From Anaeroplasmataceae bacterium (lineage in GTDB: Bacteria > Bacillota_I > Bacilli_A > Acholeplasmatales > JAEDCM01): a stretch of DNA of 39,494 nt. The translations under genes and the position numbers were made by a program. This document shows positions 16,010-23,303 of this stretch, piece by piece. The notes beneath the pieces are model-generated. The model was given only the letters and a program-made list of their open reading frames with translations, made no database searches and had not been told where the DNA came from. The stretch covers positions 1-39,494 of the forward strand of contig JAEDCM010000015.1 in NCBI GenBank assembly GCA_016294165.1, given 5' to 3'. Positions within the stretch are counted from its first letter, which is position 1; each line of letters begins with the position of its first letter.

Positions 16010-17121
16010 TGTCTATGCTAGGTTTAATTTTCTCAAACATTGGTGAAAAGGAAGTATTTGAGGTTTCCAAAAACCGTACAATTGCTTCAACTCCAATTGG
16101 TGGAAGATATCGTTTAATTGACTTCCATTTATCAAATATGGTTAATTCAGGTATTTCAAATATTGGAATAATGACTAAAACAAATTATTTATCTTTAATG
16201 GACCACCTAGGTTCAGGTAAAGAATGGGACTTAGCTAGAAAGCATGGTGGATTGGTAATTTTACCACCATATGGAGCTTCTAGCGAAGGATATAGCACTA
16301 GATTAGGTGCTTTAAAGCAAATTGTAAAATTTATTGAGAATTCACGTGATGAATATGTAGTTTTAACAGACTGCTATAATGTTAATAATATCGATTATAC
16401 AAAGATATTTGAATTTCATAAAAAGAAAAATGCGGATATTACATGTGTATATCGTCATTGTCATAAAGAAGAAAACTATATTGGACGTTCTAATATATTC
16501 ACATTAGATGCGGATGATCGTGTTGTTAATATGGAAATTATTGAAAATCCAGGTGAAGTTAGAAATACCTTCATTGATATCTGTATTATGAAAAGAGAAT
16601 TACTTTTATCTTTAATTAATAAGGCAATCGAGTTAAACTATAATTCTTTTAACAATGATTTGTTAAAGAGACATATTGATAGCTTAAAGATTTATGGATA
16701 TTTATTTGAAGGATATTTTGGAAATCTTTTAAGTATGAAATCATTCTACAATATTAATATGGATTTATTAGATAATAACATTCGTAAACAAATATTTAAT
16801 CGTAAGAATTTTGCGATTTACACAAAAGTTCGTGACTCAGCTCCGACAATTTATGGAGAAAATGCCGTTGTTAAGAATTCATTAATTGCGGATGGATGTG
16901 TTATCGATGGTGTTGTCGAAAATTCAATCATCTTTAGAGGAACTAAAATCGCGAAGAATGCGGTTGTTAAGGATTCTATTTTAATGCAAGATACAACTAT
17001 CGGTGATGGTGTAGCATTAACAAATGTTGTAACTGATAAGAACGTTACAATCAAAAATGAAAAAGAATTAGTTGGTACAAAGACAGAACCAATTTATATA
17101 GTAAAAAATGAGGTGTTATAA
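16009..17121 (+). CDS. glgD: GlgD, non-catalytic ADP-glucose pyrophosphorylase subunit
   Basis: This 370-residue paralogue of GlgC has a degenerate N-terminus: LGLIFSNIGEKEVFEVSKNRTIASTPIGG replaces the GGxGxRL and lysine-rich signature of GlgC. Later parts are kept (YRLIDFHLSNMVNSG, then a C-terminal hexapeptide helix with NSIIFRGTKIAKNAVVKDSIL). In the family GlgD is a regulatory partner that raises the activity of GlgC. It is translationally coupled to glgC and glgA, overlapping each by one base (TAATG). Confidence 0.94.
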   Translation: MSMLGLIFSNIGEKEVFEVSKNRTIASTPIGGRYRLIDFHLSNMVNSGISNIGIMTKTNYLSLMDHLGSGKEWDLARKHGGLVILPPYGASSEGYSTRLGALKQIVKFIENSRDEYVVLTDCYNVNNIDYTKIFEFHKKKNADITCVYRHCHKEENYIGRSNIFTLDADDRVVNMEIIENPGEVRNTFIDICIMKRELLLSLINKAIELNYNSFNNDLLKRHIDSLKIYGYLFEGYFGNLLSMKSFYNINMDLLDNNIRKQIFNRKNFAIYTKVRDSAPTIYGENAVVKNSLIADGCVIDGVVENSIIFRGTKIAKNAVVKDSILMQDTTIGDGVALTNVVTDKNVTIKNEKELVGTKTEPIYIVKNEVL

Positions 17122-18542
17122 TGAAAATACTATATGTTGCATCAGAATGTAAAGGTTTTATCGCAACAGGAGGCCTTGCGGAGGTTGCAGGAAGTCTTCC
17201 TAAAGCTATTATGAAGAAAAGAAGAAGCTATGATGTTCGCGTAGTTTTACCTTTATATAAGCAAATTAAAGAAAAATTTGGAAATGAATTAGTATATTTA
17301 GGACATAAATATGTAAATATGCCAAGAGAAAATTGTTATGCAGGTGTTTTTACATACGAATTAGATGGTGTTAAATATTATTTTATTGATAACGAGTATT
17401 TCTTTAAACGTGATGGATCTTTATATGGTCATTTCGATGATGGTGAAAGATTTGCTTTCTTCTCAAAAGCTGTCCTTGAAACCTTAGATATTATGGATTT
17501 TTATCCAAATATTATTCATACAAATGACTGGCATACGGCTTTAGTAAATATCTATTTAGACATTTATTATAAAAAGCATAGCTACTATACAAATATTAAG
17601 AGCGTATTTACAATTCATAACATTGAATATCAAGGCGTTTATGGTCTTGATTTCAACAAAAATGTTATGTCAATTGACCCTAAATATTTAAGTATAGTTG
17701 AGTATAATGGTGCAATTAATTTAGTAAAAGGGGCAATTGTAACAGCTGACTTAGTAACAACTGTTAGTCCAAATTATGCTAATGAGATTAAAAATGATTT
17801 CTTCGCATGCGGTCTAGCAAGTATAATTAACAAGAACGCTCATAAATTAAGAGGAATTATTAATGGAATTGATGTAAATTTCTATAATCCAAAAACTGAT
17901 AAAGCAATTTGTCCAAAATATGACGCAAAGACTTTTGAAAAGAAGGCCAAAAATAAAGCTAAACTTCAAAAAATGCTTGGACTTGAGGTTAATCCTGATA
18001 CATGTTTAATTAGTATTATAAGTCGTTTAGCATCACACAAGGGAATTGATTTAGTTATTAGTCGTTTCCATGATATTATGCGTTCTAATGTTCAATTTGT
18101 TGTTTTAGGAACTGGTGATAAATATTTAGAAAACAAGTTCTGTGAATTTGCCGGTAATTATCCAGGGCGCGTTAGTGCTTGCATTACCTTCAATAATGAA
18201 TTATCAAGAAAGATTTATGCCGGAAGTGATGTATTTTTAATGCCATCAAAGATGGAACCATGCGGATTAAGCCAAATGATTGCTAGTCGTTATGGTGCTG
18301 TTCCAATCGTTAGAGCTACTGGTGGATTAAAGGATACAATTATTGATTATGGAGATGATGGAAATGGATTTGTATTCCAAGATTTCAATTCATTCCATAT
18401 GCTAGATAAAGTAAGACAAGCGGCTGATTTATATCAAAACAAAGAAGAATTCAATAAGCTTGCGAAAAAAGCAATGAGTGTTGATTTTAGTTGGATGGTA
18501 TCAGCATTAAGTTATATCAATGAATATGAGAAATTAAAATAA
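17121..18542 (+). CDS. glgA: Glycogen synthase
   Basis: This 473-residue GT5-family glycosyltransferase extends the glucan with ADP-glucose. The N-terminus MKILYVASECKGFIATGGLAEVAGSLPKA holds the nucleotide-sugar loop; the lysine of the Escherichia coli K-T-G-G motif is alanine here (A15), a variant I believe occurs in other Bacillota GlgA. HTNDWHTALV, the FTIHNIEYQG block and the C-terminal acid-base region PSKMEPCGLSQMIASRYGAVPIVRATGGLKDTI are intact. The start codon overlaps the glgD stop. It lies in an operon with its substrate supplier and with the phosphorylase. Confidence 0.95.
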   Translation: MKILYVASECKGFIATGGLAEVAGSLPKAIMKKRRSYDVRVVLPLYKQIKEKFGNELVYLGHKYVNMPRENCYAGVFTYELDGVKYYFIDNEYFFKRDGSLYGHFDDGERFAFFSKAVLETLDIMDFYPNIIHTNDWHTALVNIYLDIYYKKHSYYTNIKSVFTIHNIEYQGVYGLDFNKNVMSIDPKYLSIVEYNGAINLVKGAIVTADLVTTVSPNYANEIKNDFFACGLASIINKNAHKLRGIINGIDVNFYNPKTDKAICPKYDAKTFEKKAKNKAKLQKMLGLEVNPDTCLISIISRLASHKGIDLVISRFHDIMRSNVQFVVLGTGDKYLENKFCEFAGNYPGRVSACITFNNELSRKIYAGSDVFLMPSKMEPCGLSQMIASRYGAVPIVRATGGLKDTIIDYGDDGNGFVFQDFNSFHMLDKVRQAADLYQNKEEFNKLAKKAMSVDFSWMVSALSYINEYEKLK

Positions 18543-18557
18543 TACAGGAGGAAAAAA

Positions 18558-20972
18558 ATGGGACAATCAAACGAAATTATTAAGATTCTTTTAGAAGATA
18601 ACTTAACAAAAATGTTTGGTATCAGACCACATGATGCAAATATCGATCAAATGTATAAGGCAGCTGCCACTACAATTAACGATTTATTAAGAAAGAAAAG
18701 AAAGAATTTTAACAGTAAGGTAAGAGATCAAAAAGGAAAAAGAGTTTACTATTTATGTATGGAGTTTTTAATGGGTAGGGCCTTTAAAAATGCTGTATAC
18801 AATTTAGGGCTTGAAGAAGAATTTGCTGAAGTAATCAAAGAATATGGATTTACTTTAGAAGATTTATATGAGCAAGAGACAGATGCTGGTTTAGGTAATG
18901 GTGGACTAGGACGTTTAGGAGCTTGTTTCCTTGATGGATTAGCTAGCCAAAATTATCCAGCTATGGGTTTTTCAATTCGTTATGAATATGGATTATTCAA
19001 ACAAAAAATTGTCGATGGATGGCAAACTGAATTACCAGATGTATGGTTACCAGGTGGTCAAGTTTGGTTAACAGAAAGAACTGACAAATCATTTAAGGTT
19101 CGTTTTAACGGATATGTTGAAGAAGAAACTATTAATGGTAAGAAAGTTTGGGTTCATAAAGGATACAATGAGATTGATGCTGTTGCTTGGGATATGATGG
19201 TTAGTGGAGCAAACAGTGATGCCATCAGTGTTTTAAGATTATGGAAGAGCCAAAATGTGCAAAACTTCAATATTAATTCATTCACTCAAGGTGATTATGT
19301 TGAAGCCATGAGATCATATAATGAGGCTGAATTAATATCTAAAATCTTATATCCTTCAGATAATCACTATGAAGGAAAAACATTAAGAGTTAAGCAACAA
19401 TACTTCCTAGTAAGTGCTTCAATTCAAAATATTATTAGAGACCATATTAATTATTATGGGGATATTAAAACATTACCAAAGATGGCCGCAATACATATTA
19501 ATGATACTCATCCGGCCTTATGTGTGCCTGAATTGATGCGTATTTTAATGGATGAGCATAATTTAAGCTTTGATGAGGCATGGGATATTGTAAAGAAAAC
19601 AGTAGCTTATACTAATCATACAGTCTTAGCAGAAGCGCTAGAAAAATGGGATATGGGAATTATTGAAAGATTACTTCCTAGAATCTATAAGATTTTACAA
19701 CAAATTGATCAAAAATTTGTTGAAGAAAGTCGTTGCTTAGGTGTTTCTGAAGATGAAATTAGAAAACTTACAATCTTTGGTGATAATCAAGTAAGAATGG
19801 CTAATTTAAGCGTTATTGCCTCACATTCGGTAAATGGTGTAAGTGCTCTTCATAGCGAAATTATTAAACAAAGTGTGTTCAATGGATATTATAAAATAAC
19901 ACCAGAAAAATTTACAAATGTAACTAATGGTATTGCGTATCGTCGTTGGTTATGTCAATCAAATCCAGGATTAGTCAAATTATTGAATAAATGTATTGGT
20001 ACTGATTATATCAAGGATGCCGCAAAATTAGAGGATTTATTGAAATATGTTGATGATGATAATGTTTTAAAAGCATTAGAAAAGATCAAGTATGAAAACA
20101 AATGTCGTTTTGCAAAACATTTATATAAAACAACTGGTGTTGTAATTGATCCAAAAACAAGATTTGATGTTCAAGTTAAACGTCTACATGAATATAAACG
20201 CCAATTATTAAATGTTTTAAAAATTGTTTCTCTATTGATCGATTTAGAGAATAACCCTGATTTAGATGTTACACCACAAACATTTATTTTCGGTGCTAAG
20301 GCTGCCCCAACATATTATGCAGCTAAGGATGTTATTAAACTAATTTGTTACATCCAAAAGCATATTGATAATCTTCCACATATTAAGAAAAAACTTAATG
20401 TTGTATTTGTTGAAAATTATAATGTTACAACAGCTGAATTATTGATGCCAGCAAGTGAAATAAGTGAGCAAATTTCGTTAGCTGGTAAAGAGGCAAGCGG
20501 TACTGGAAATATGAAATTTATGATTAATGGTGCCCTTACATTTGGTACACTAGATGGTGCTAATGTGGAAATCAATGAGCAAGTAACTGATGATAATATG
20601 TTCTTATTTGGTATGAATGCTAAAGAAGTAGACGAATTATGGAGACGTGGATATTTTGCTCGTGATTACTATAATAATAATCCAAGAATTAAGCGAGTAT
20701 TAGACCGTCTTGATTATGGATTTATGGGTCAATCATTTAGCCATATTAAGAAATATTTAATTGATTCTTATCCAATTAGTGATCCATATATGTGCTTAGC
20801 TGATTTTGATTCATATTTAAATACTCATTATCGTATGGATGAGGTTTATAAGGATCGTCGTAAATGGAATCAAATGTCATTAGTAAATATTGCAAAATCT
20901 GGAATCTTCTCAGCTGATAGAAGCATTAGAGATTACGCAGACAATATTTGGAACATTAAACCAATCAAATAA
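18558..20972 (+). CDS. glgP: Glycogen phosphorylase
   Basis: This 804-residue GT35 enzyme releases glucose-1-phosphate from glycogen. The pyridoxal-phosphate lysine lies in GTGNMKFMINGALTFGTLDG (K653). Family blocks such as GLGNGGLGRLGACFLDGLA, GFSIRYEYGLFKQ, HINDTHPAL and TNHTVLAEALEKW are complete, and the length is typical. AGGAGG is placed just before the ATG, 15 bases after glgA. A strong terminator directly follows the stop, closing the glycogen operon. There is no branching-enzyme gene (glgB) in the operon, although many Bacillota operons begin with it. Confidence 0.96.
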   Translation: MGQSNEIIKILLEDNLTKMFGIRPHDANIDQMYKAAATTINDLLRKKRKNFNSKVRDQKGKRVYYLCMEFLMGRAFKNAVYNLGLEEEFAEVIKEYGFTLEDLYEQETDAGLGNGGLGRLGACFLDGLASQNYPAMGFSIRYEYGLFKQKIVDGWQTELPDVWLPGGQVWLTERTDKSFKVRFNGYVEEETINGKKVWVHKGYNEIDAVAWDMMVSGANSDAISVLRLWKSQNVQNFNINSFTQGDYVEAMRSYNEAELISKILYPSDNHYEGKTLRVKQQYFLVSASIQNIIRDHINYYGDIKTLPKMAAIHINDTHPALCVPELMRILMDEHNLSFDEAWDIVKKTVAYTNHTVLAEALEKWDMGIIERLLPRIYKILQQIDQKFVEESRCLGVSEDEIRKLTIFGDNQVRMANLSVIASHSVNGVSALHSEIIKQSVFNGYYKITPEKFTNVTNGIAYRRWLCQSNPGLVKLLNKCIGTDYIKDAAKLEDLLKYVDDDNVLKALEKIKYENKCRFAKHLYKTTGVVIDPKTRFDVQVKRLHEYKRQLLNVLKIVSLLIDLENNPDLDVTPQTFIFGAKAAPTYYAAKDVIKLICYIQKHIDNLPHIKKKLNVVFVENYNVTTAELLMPASEISEQISLAGKEASGTGNMKFMINGALTFGTLDGANVEINEQVTDDNMFLFGMNAKEVDELWRRGYFARDYYNNNPRIKRVLDRLDYGFMGQSFSHIKKYLIDSYPISDPYMCLADFDSYLNTHYRMDEVYKDRRKWNQMSLVNIAKSGIFSADRSIRDYADNIWNIKPIK

Positions 20973-20998
20973 GAGAAGGAATTATCCTTCTCTTTTTT
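20972..20998 (+). terminator. Intrinsic terminator of the glycogen operon
   Basis: AGAGAAGGA (20972-20980) pairs perfectly with TCCTTCTCT (20985-20993) around ATTA, followed by Ts. The stem begins within the glgP stop codon. Confidence 0.92.
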
Positions 20999-21015
20999 AA
21001 AAAAGGGGAAGCATT

Positions 21016-21627
21016 ATGAATTTTGATGATATGTTTAGCTTTGTTGAAAAGAAGCTAAAAGAAAACAATGGAAATGACTCATATAAGGAACATCAAACCT
21101 TTCGTAAACGTATTGAGCATATTAAAAGAGTGTATAAATGGGCTGAAATTATTAGTGAAGGTTTAGATGTCAATATGGTTGCCTTAAAAATGGCGGTTAT
21201 CTTTCATGATAGTGGATATGCATATCAGAAACATGGCCATGCTCAAAGAGGAAAAGAAATTTTTTTAGAATATGCTAAGGAAAAAAATTATCCCAAGGAA
21301 TTGGTTGATTATGTTGGATATTTAATCTTAAATCATTCAGATAAAAGTCTATTAAATAGTGATAGTCCAATTGAACTAATATTGCTTTTAGAAGCGGATT
21401 TATTGGATGAAGAGGGAGCTTTAAAAATTCTATGGGATGCCATGTGTATTGGTGATAAAGGAGCTAATAGTTATCTTGATGGGTACAATGAAATTATTAG
21501 TTTTTCAGGTAGAATTTTAAATCAAAGTCCAATGGTTACTGAAAAATCTAAAAAAATATGGGAAGAAAAAAAACGCTTTGTAGAGCGATTTATTGATGAA
21601 TTAGAAAAAGATTTATTCATAAAATAA
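21016..21627 (+). CDS. HD-domain phosphohydrolase
   Basis: This 203-residue protein has the HD-superfamily metal site: H35 in RIEHIKRVYKWAE, the H64-D65 pair in VIFHDSGYAY, a histidine in ILNHSDKS, and an acidic cluster LLEADLLDEEGAL. Such soluble proteins hydrolyse phosphate esters of nucleotides or signalling nucleotides; the substrate cannot be decided from sequence. AAGGGGAA precedes the ATG. The gene sits between the glgP terminator and the regulatory array before argG and has no terminator of its own before the promoter at 21637, so read-through into the array is possible. No strong promoter is visible in the short gap after glgP. Confidence 0.8.
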   Translation: MNFDDMFSFVEKKLKENNGNDSYKEHQTFRKRIEHIKRVYKWAEIISEGLDVNMVALKMAVIFHDSGYAYQKHGHAQRGKEIFLEYAKEKNYPKELVDYVGYLILNHSDKSLLNSDSPIELILLLEADLLDEEGALKILWDAMCIGDKGANSYLDGYNEIISFSGRILNQSPMVTEKSKKIWEEKKRFVERFIDELEKDLFIK

Positions 21628-21636
21628 TAAAAATCA

Positions 21637-21664
21637 TTGACATTATATTCATAAGTGGTATAAT
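21637..21664 (+). promoter_or_regulatory. Promoter driving the tandem RNA element array
   Basis: TTGACA (21637-21642, perfect -35) and TATAAT (21659-21664, perfect -10) are spaced by 16 bases. Transcription should start near 21671, about 15 bases before the first structured element. There is no gene between this promoter and the array, which implies the array is a leader or a set of RNAs. Confidence 0.8.
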
Positions 21665-21682
21665 TGAATTTGTTAAGAGAAC

Positions 21683-21763
21683 CGGATAGGTTAATGGCAA
21701 AGATCATGAGAACTTTCTTGTGTGAGTATAATTGTTATTAAAAGCCTATTCGTAGGCTTTTTT
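21683..21763 (+). promoter_or_regulatory. Tandem riboswitch-like element, copy 1, with terminator
   Basis: The closing stem P1 pairs 21686-21698 with 21734-21749 (13 pairs, one three-base bulge, extendable outward by three). Inside are unpaired AAAGAT (21699-21704), hairpin P2 (CATGAGAA 21705-21712 with TTCTTGTG 21715-21722), and unpaired TGAGTATA plus ATT (21723-21733). The terminator AAAAGCCTA (21740-21748), loop TTCG, TAGGCTTTT with following Ts uses the same bases as the 3' strand of P1, so the two folds exclude each other. Forming P1 should allow read-through. I recognise no known family. Confidence 0.75.
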
Positions 21764-21780
21764 ATTTTTCAATGAAGTTT

Positions 21781-21858
21781 GTTCATTTATGGTAAAGATC
21801 ATGAGGAAATCCTTGTGTGAGTATATTAATCATAAAATGAGCCGCTATGGCTTTTTTT
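21781..21858 (+). promoter_or_regulatory. Tandem riboswitch-like element, copy 2, with terminator
   Basis: P1 pairs 21781-21793 with 21829-21842 (13 pairs, one bulged A, two G-U at most near the ends). The core repeats copy 1 exactly: AAAGAT (21794-21799), P2 CATGAGG/CCTTGTG around AAAT (21800-21817), then TGAGTATA plus TTA (21818-21828). The terminator AGCC (21840-21843), loop GCTAT, GGCT and seven Ts takes over the 3' end of P1. The P1 sequence is unrelated to that of copy 1, yet pairs. Confidence 0.75.
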
Positions 21859-21867
21859 GATAAATAA

Positions 21868-21951
21868 AAGGCTTTATACTAGTAAAGATTAGAGCCTTTA
21901 AAGCCTCTATGAGTATATTTGCTAATATAAAGCCTTGAAAAAGGCTTTTTT
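21868..21951 (+). promoter_or_regulatory. Tandem riboswitch-like element, copy 3, with terminator
   Basis: P1 pairs AAGGCTTTAT (21868-21877) perfectly with ATAAAGCCTT (21927-21936) and continues with TAGT (21880-21883) against GCTA (21921-21924). The core is again AAAGAT (21884-21889), a P2 with a different sequence (TAGAG 21890-21894 with CTCTA 21905-21909), and TGAGTATA plus TTT (21910-21920). The terminator AAAGCCTT (21929-21936), loop GAAA, AAGGCTTT and Ts shares the whole 3' strand of P1. The changed but still paired P2 supports an RNA fold rather than a DNA repeat. Confidence 0.75.
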
Positions 21952-21964
21952 CTTTTAATACTAG

Positions 21965-21994
21965 TTGCCATTTTATATAATAAAATGGTATAAT
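21965..21994 (+). promoter_or_regulatory. argG promoter with palindromic operator in the spacer
   Basis: TTGCCA (21965-21970) and TATAAT (21989-21994) are spaced by 18 bases. Between and overlapping them lies a perfect palindrome with arms CCATTTTAT (21968-21976) and ATAAAATGG (21980-21988) around ATA, a typical place for a repressor site. It does not match the ARG box (TGAAT ... ATTCA). The stretch 21628-22034 thus holds two promoters, three RNA elements and this site, and no gene. Confidence 0.65.
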
Positions 21995-22034
21995 ATATTG
22001 GTAGTATTTTATGATAAATTAGGAGGAATTTGAA

Positions 22035-23249
22035 ATGCAAAAATTTAAAAAGGTAGCACTAGCTTATTCAGGAGGATTAGATACATCAATTATCATTCCT
22101 TGGTTAAAAGAAAATTATGGCTGTGAGGTTATCGCAATTAGCGCTAACGTTGGTCAAGGAGCTGAACTTGATGGTCTTGAAGAAAAAGCTATTAAAACAG
22201 GAGCTTCAAAATTATATATTGAAGATTTAACTGAAGAATTTGTTAATGATTATATTTTCCCAACATTAAAGGCTGGTGCAAAATATGAAAATAAATATTT
22301 ACTAGGAACTTCATTCGCTCGTCCGATTATTGCTAAGCGTATTGTGGAAATTGCTTTAGCTGAAGGTTGCGATGCGATTGCTCATGGATGTACAGGTAAA
22401 GGAAATGACCAAGTACGTTTTGAATTAGCAATTAAAGCATATGCGCCAAACATGGCAATCATTGCTCCATGGCGTACATGGGATATTAAGAGCCGTGAAG
22501 AAGAAATTGAATATGCAGAAGCACGTAACATTCCTTTAAAAATAAATCGTGAAACTAACTATTCTAAGGATATGAATCTTTGGCATTTATCTCATGAAGG
22601 ATTAGATTTAGAGGATCCAGCCAATGAACCAGATTATGATAAGATTCTTGAATTAGGTGTTAGCCCAATGAAAGCGCCAGATAAAGCAACATATATCACA
22701 ATCGATTTTGAAAAAGGTATTCCAGTAGCTTTAGATGGTAAAAAATTAAATGGTGTAGAATTAATTGAAGCTTTAAATAAATTAGGTGGAGAAAACGGTA
22801 TTGGAATTATCGATATGGTTGAAAACCGTTTAGTTGGAATGAAGTCTCGTGGAGTATATGAAACACCAGGAGGAACAATTCTATACGAAGCTCATGAATT
22901 ATTAGAAACACTATGCTTAGATCGTGATACAATGCACTATAAGCATCAAGTAGCGATTAAATTCTCTGAATTAGTATATTATGGTCAATGGTATACTCCA
23001 TTAAGAGAAGCTCTATCAGCATTTGTGGATGAAACACAAAAGACAGTTACTGGTAGTGTTAAATTAAAGCTATATAAAGGAAATATTATTCCTGCCGGAA
23101 TTACAAGTCCTTATTCATTATATAGTGAAGAAATCGCTACATTCGGTGAAGATAATGTTTATGACCAAAATGATTCAGCTGGATTCATTAATTTATTTGG
23201 ATTACCATTAAAGGTTAAAGCATTATTAGATGCTAAAAAGTTGAAATAA
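22035..23249 (+). CDS. argG: Argininosuccinate synthase
   Basis: This 404-residue enzyme joins citrulline and aspartate using ATP, the penultimate step of arginine synthesis. The ATP pyrophosphatase loop SGGLDTS is at residues 12-18; HGCTGKGNDQVRFE and the citrulline/aspartate-binding region RPIIAKRIVEIA are intact, and length is typical. AGGAGG lies just before the ATG. It is the first gene of a seven-gene arginine cluster and lies directly downstream of the tandem RNA array and the palindromic promoter, which makes it the obvious target of both. A short hairpin separates it from argH. Confidence 0.97.
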   Translation: MQKFKKVALAYSGGLDTSIIIPWLKENYGCEVIAISANVGQGAELDGLEEKAIKTGASKLYIEDLTEEFVNDYIFPTLKAGAKYENKYLLGTSFARPIIAKRIVEIALAEGCDAIAHGCTGKGNDQVRFELAIKAYAPNMAIIAPWRTWDIKSREEEIEYAEARNIPLKINRETNYSKDMNLWHLSHEGLDLEDPANEPDYDKILELGVSPMKAPDKATYITIDFEKGIPVALDGKKLNGVELIEALNKLGGENGIGIIDMVENRLVGMKSRGVYETPGGTILYEAHELLETLCLDRDTMHYKHQVAIKFSELVYYGQWYTPLREALSAFVDETQKTVTGSVKLKLYKGNIIPAGITSPYSLYSEEIATFGEDNVYDQNDSAGFINLFGLPLKVKALLDAKKLK

Positions 23250-23254
23250 TTTCT

Positions 23255-23276
23255 AGCCTGGATAAAACCAGGCTTT
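23255..23276 (+). terminator. Hairpin between argG and argH
   Basis: AGCCTGG (23255-23261) pairs with CCAGGCT (23268-23274) around ATAAAA, followed by only three Ts. It is a weak or partial terminator, or an RNA-processing or stability element adjusting argG relative to the rest of the operon. Confidence 0.5.
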
Positions 23277-23303
23277 AAATGTAGAATTAGGAGAGTAGTA
23301 TTT

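Noticed and set aside
21706..21860. Two similar short open frames, MRTFLCEYNCY and MRKSLCEYINHK..., inside RNA copies 1 and 2, suggesting an arginine leader-peptide attenuator
   Set aside because: They have no ribosome site, few arginine codons, and copy 3 has no start codon at that place. The shared bases are explained by the conserved P2 and unpaired core of the RNA fold.
21683..21951. CRISPR-like tandem repeats
   Set aside because: The three copies are 90-95 bases apart with imperfect similarity, each carries a terminator, and the flanking sequences pair with each other. No cas genes are present.
21683..21951. Known attenuator classes (T-box, PyrR binding loop, BglG-type RAT)
   Set aside because: The T-box TGGNACC bulge, the PyrR loop consensus and the RAT hairpin sequence are all absent, although the terminator overlap resembles these systems in principle.
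21968..21988. ArgR/AhrC ARG box at the argG promoter
   Set aside because: The palindrome lacks the TGAAT/ATTCA half-sites of ARG boxes; it is reported only as an unassigned operator.
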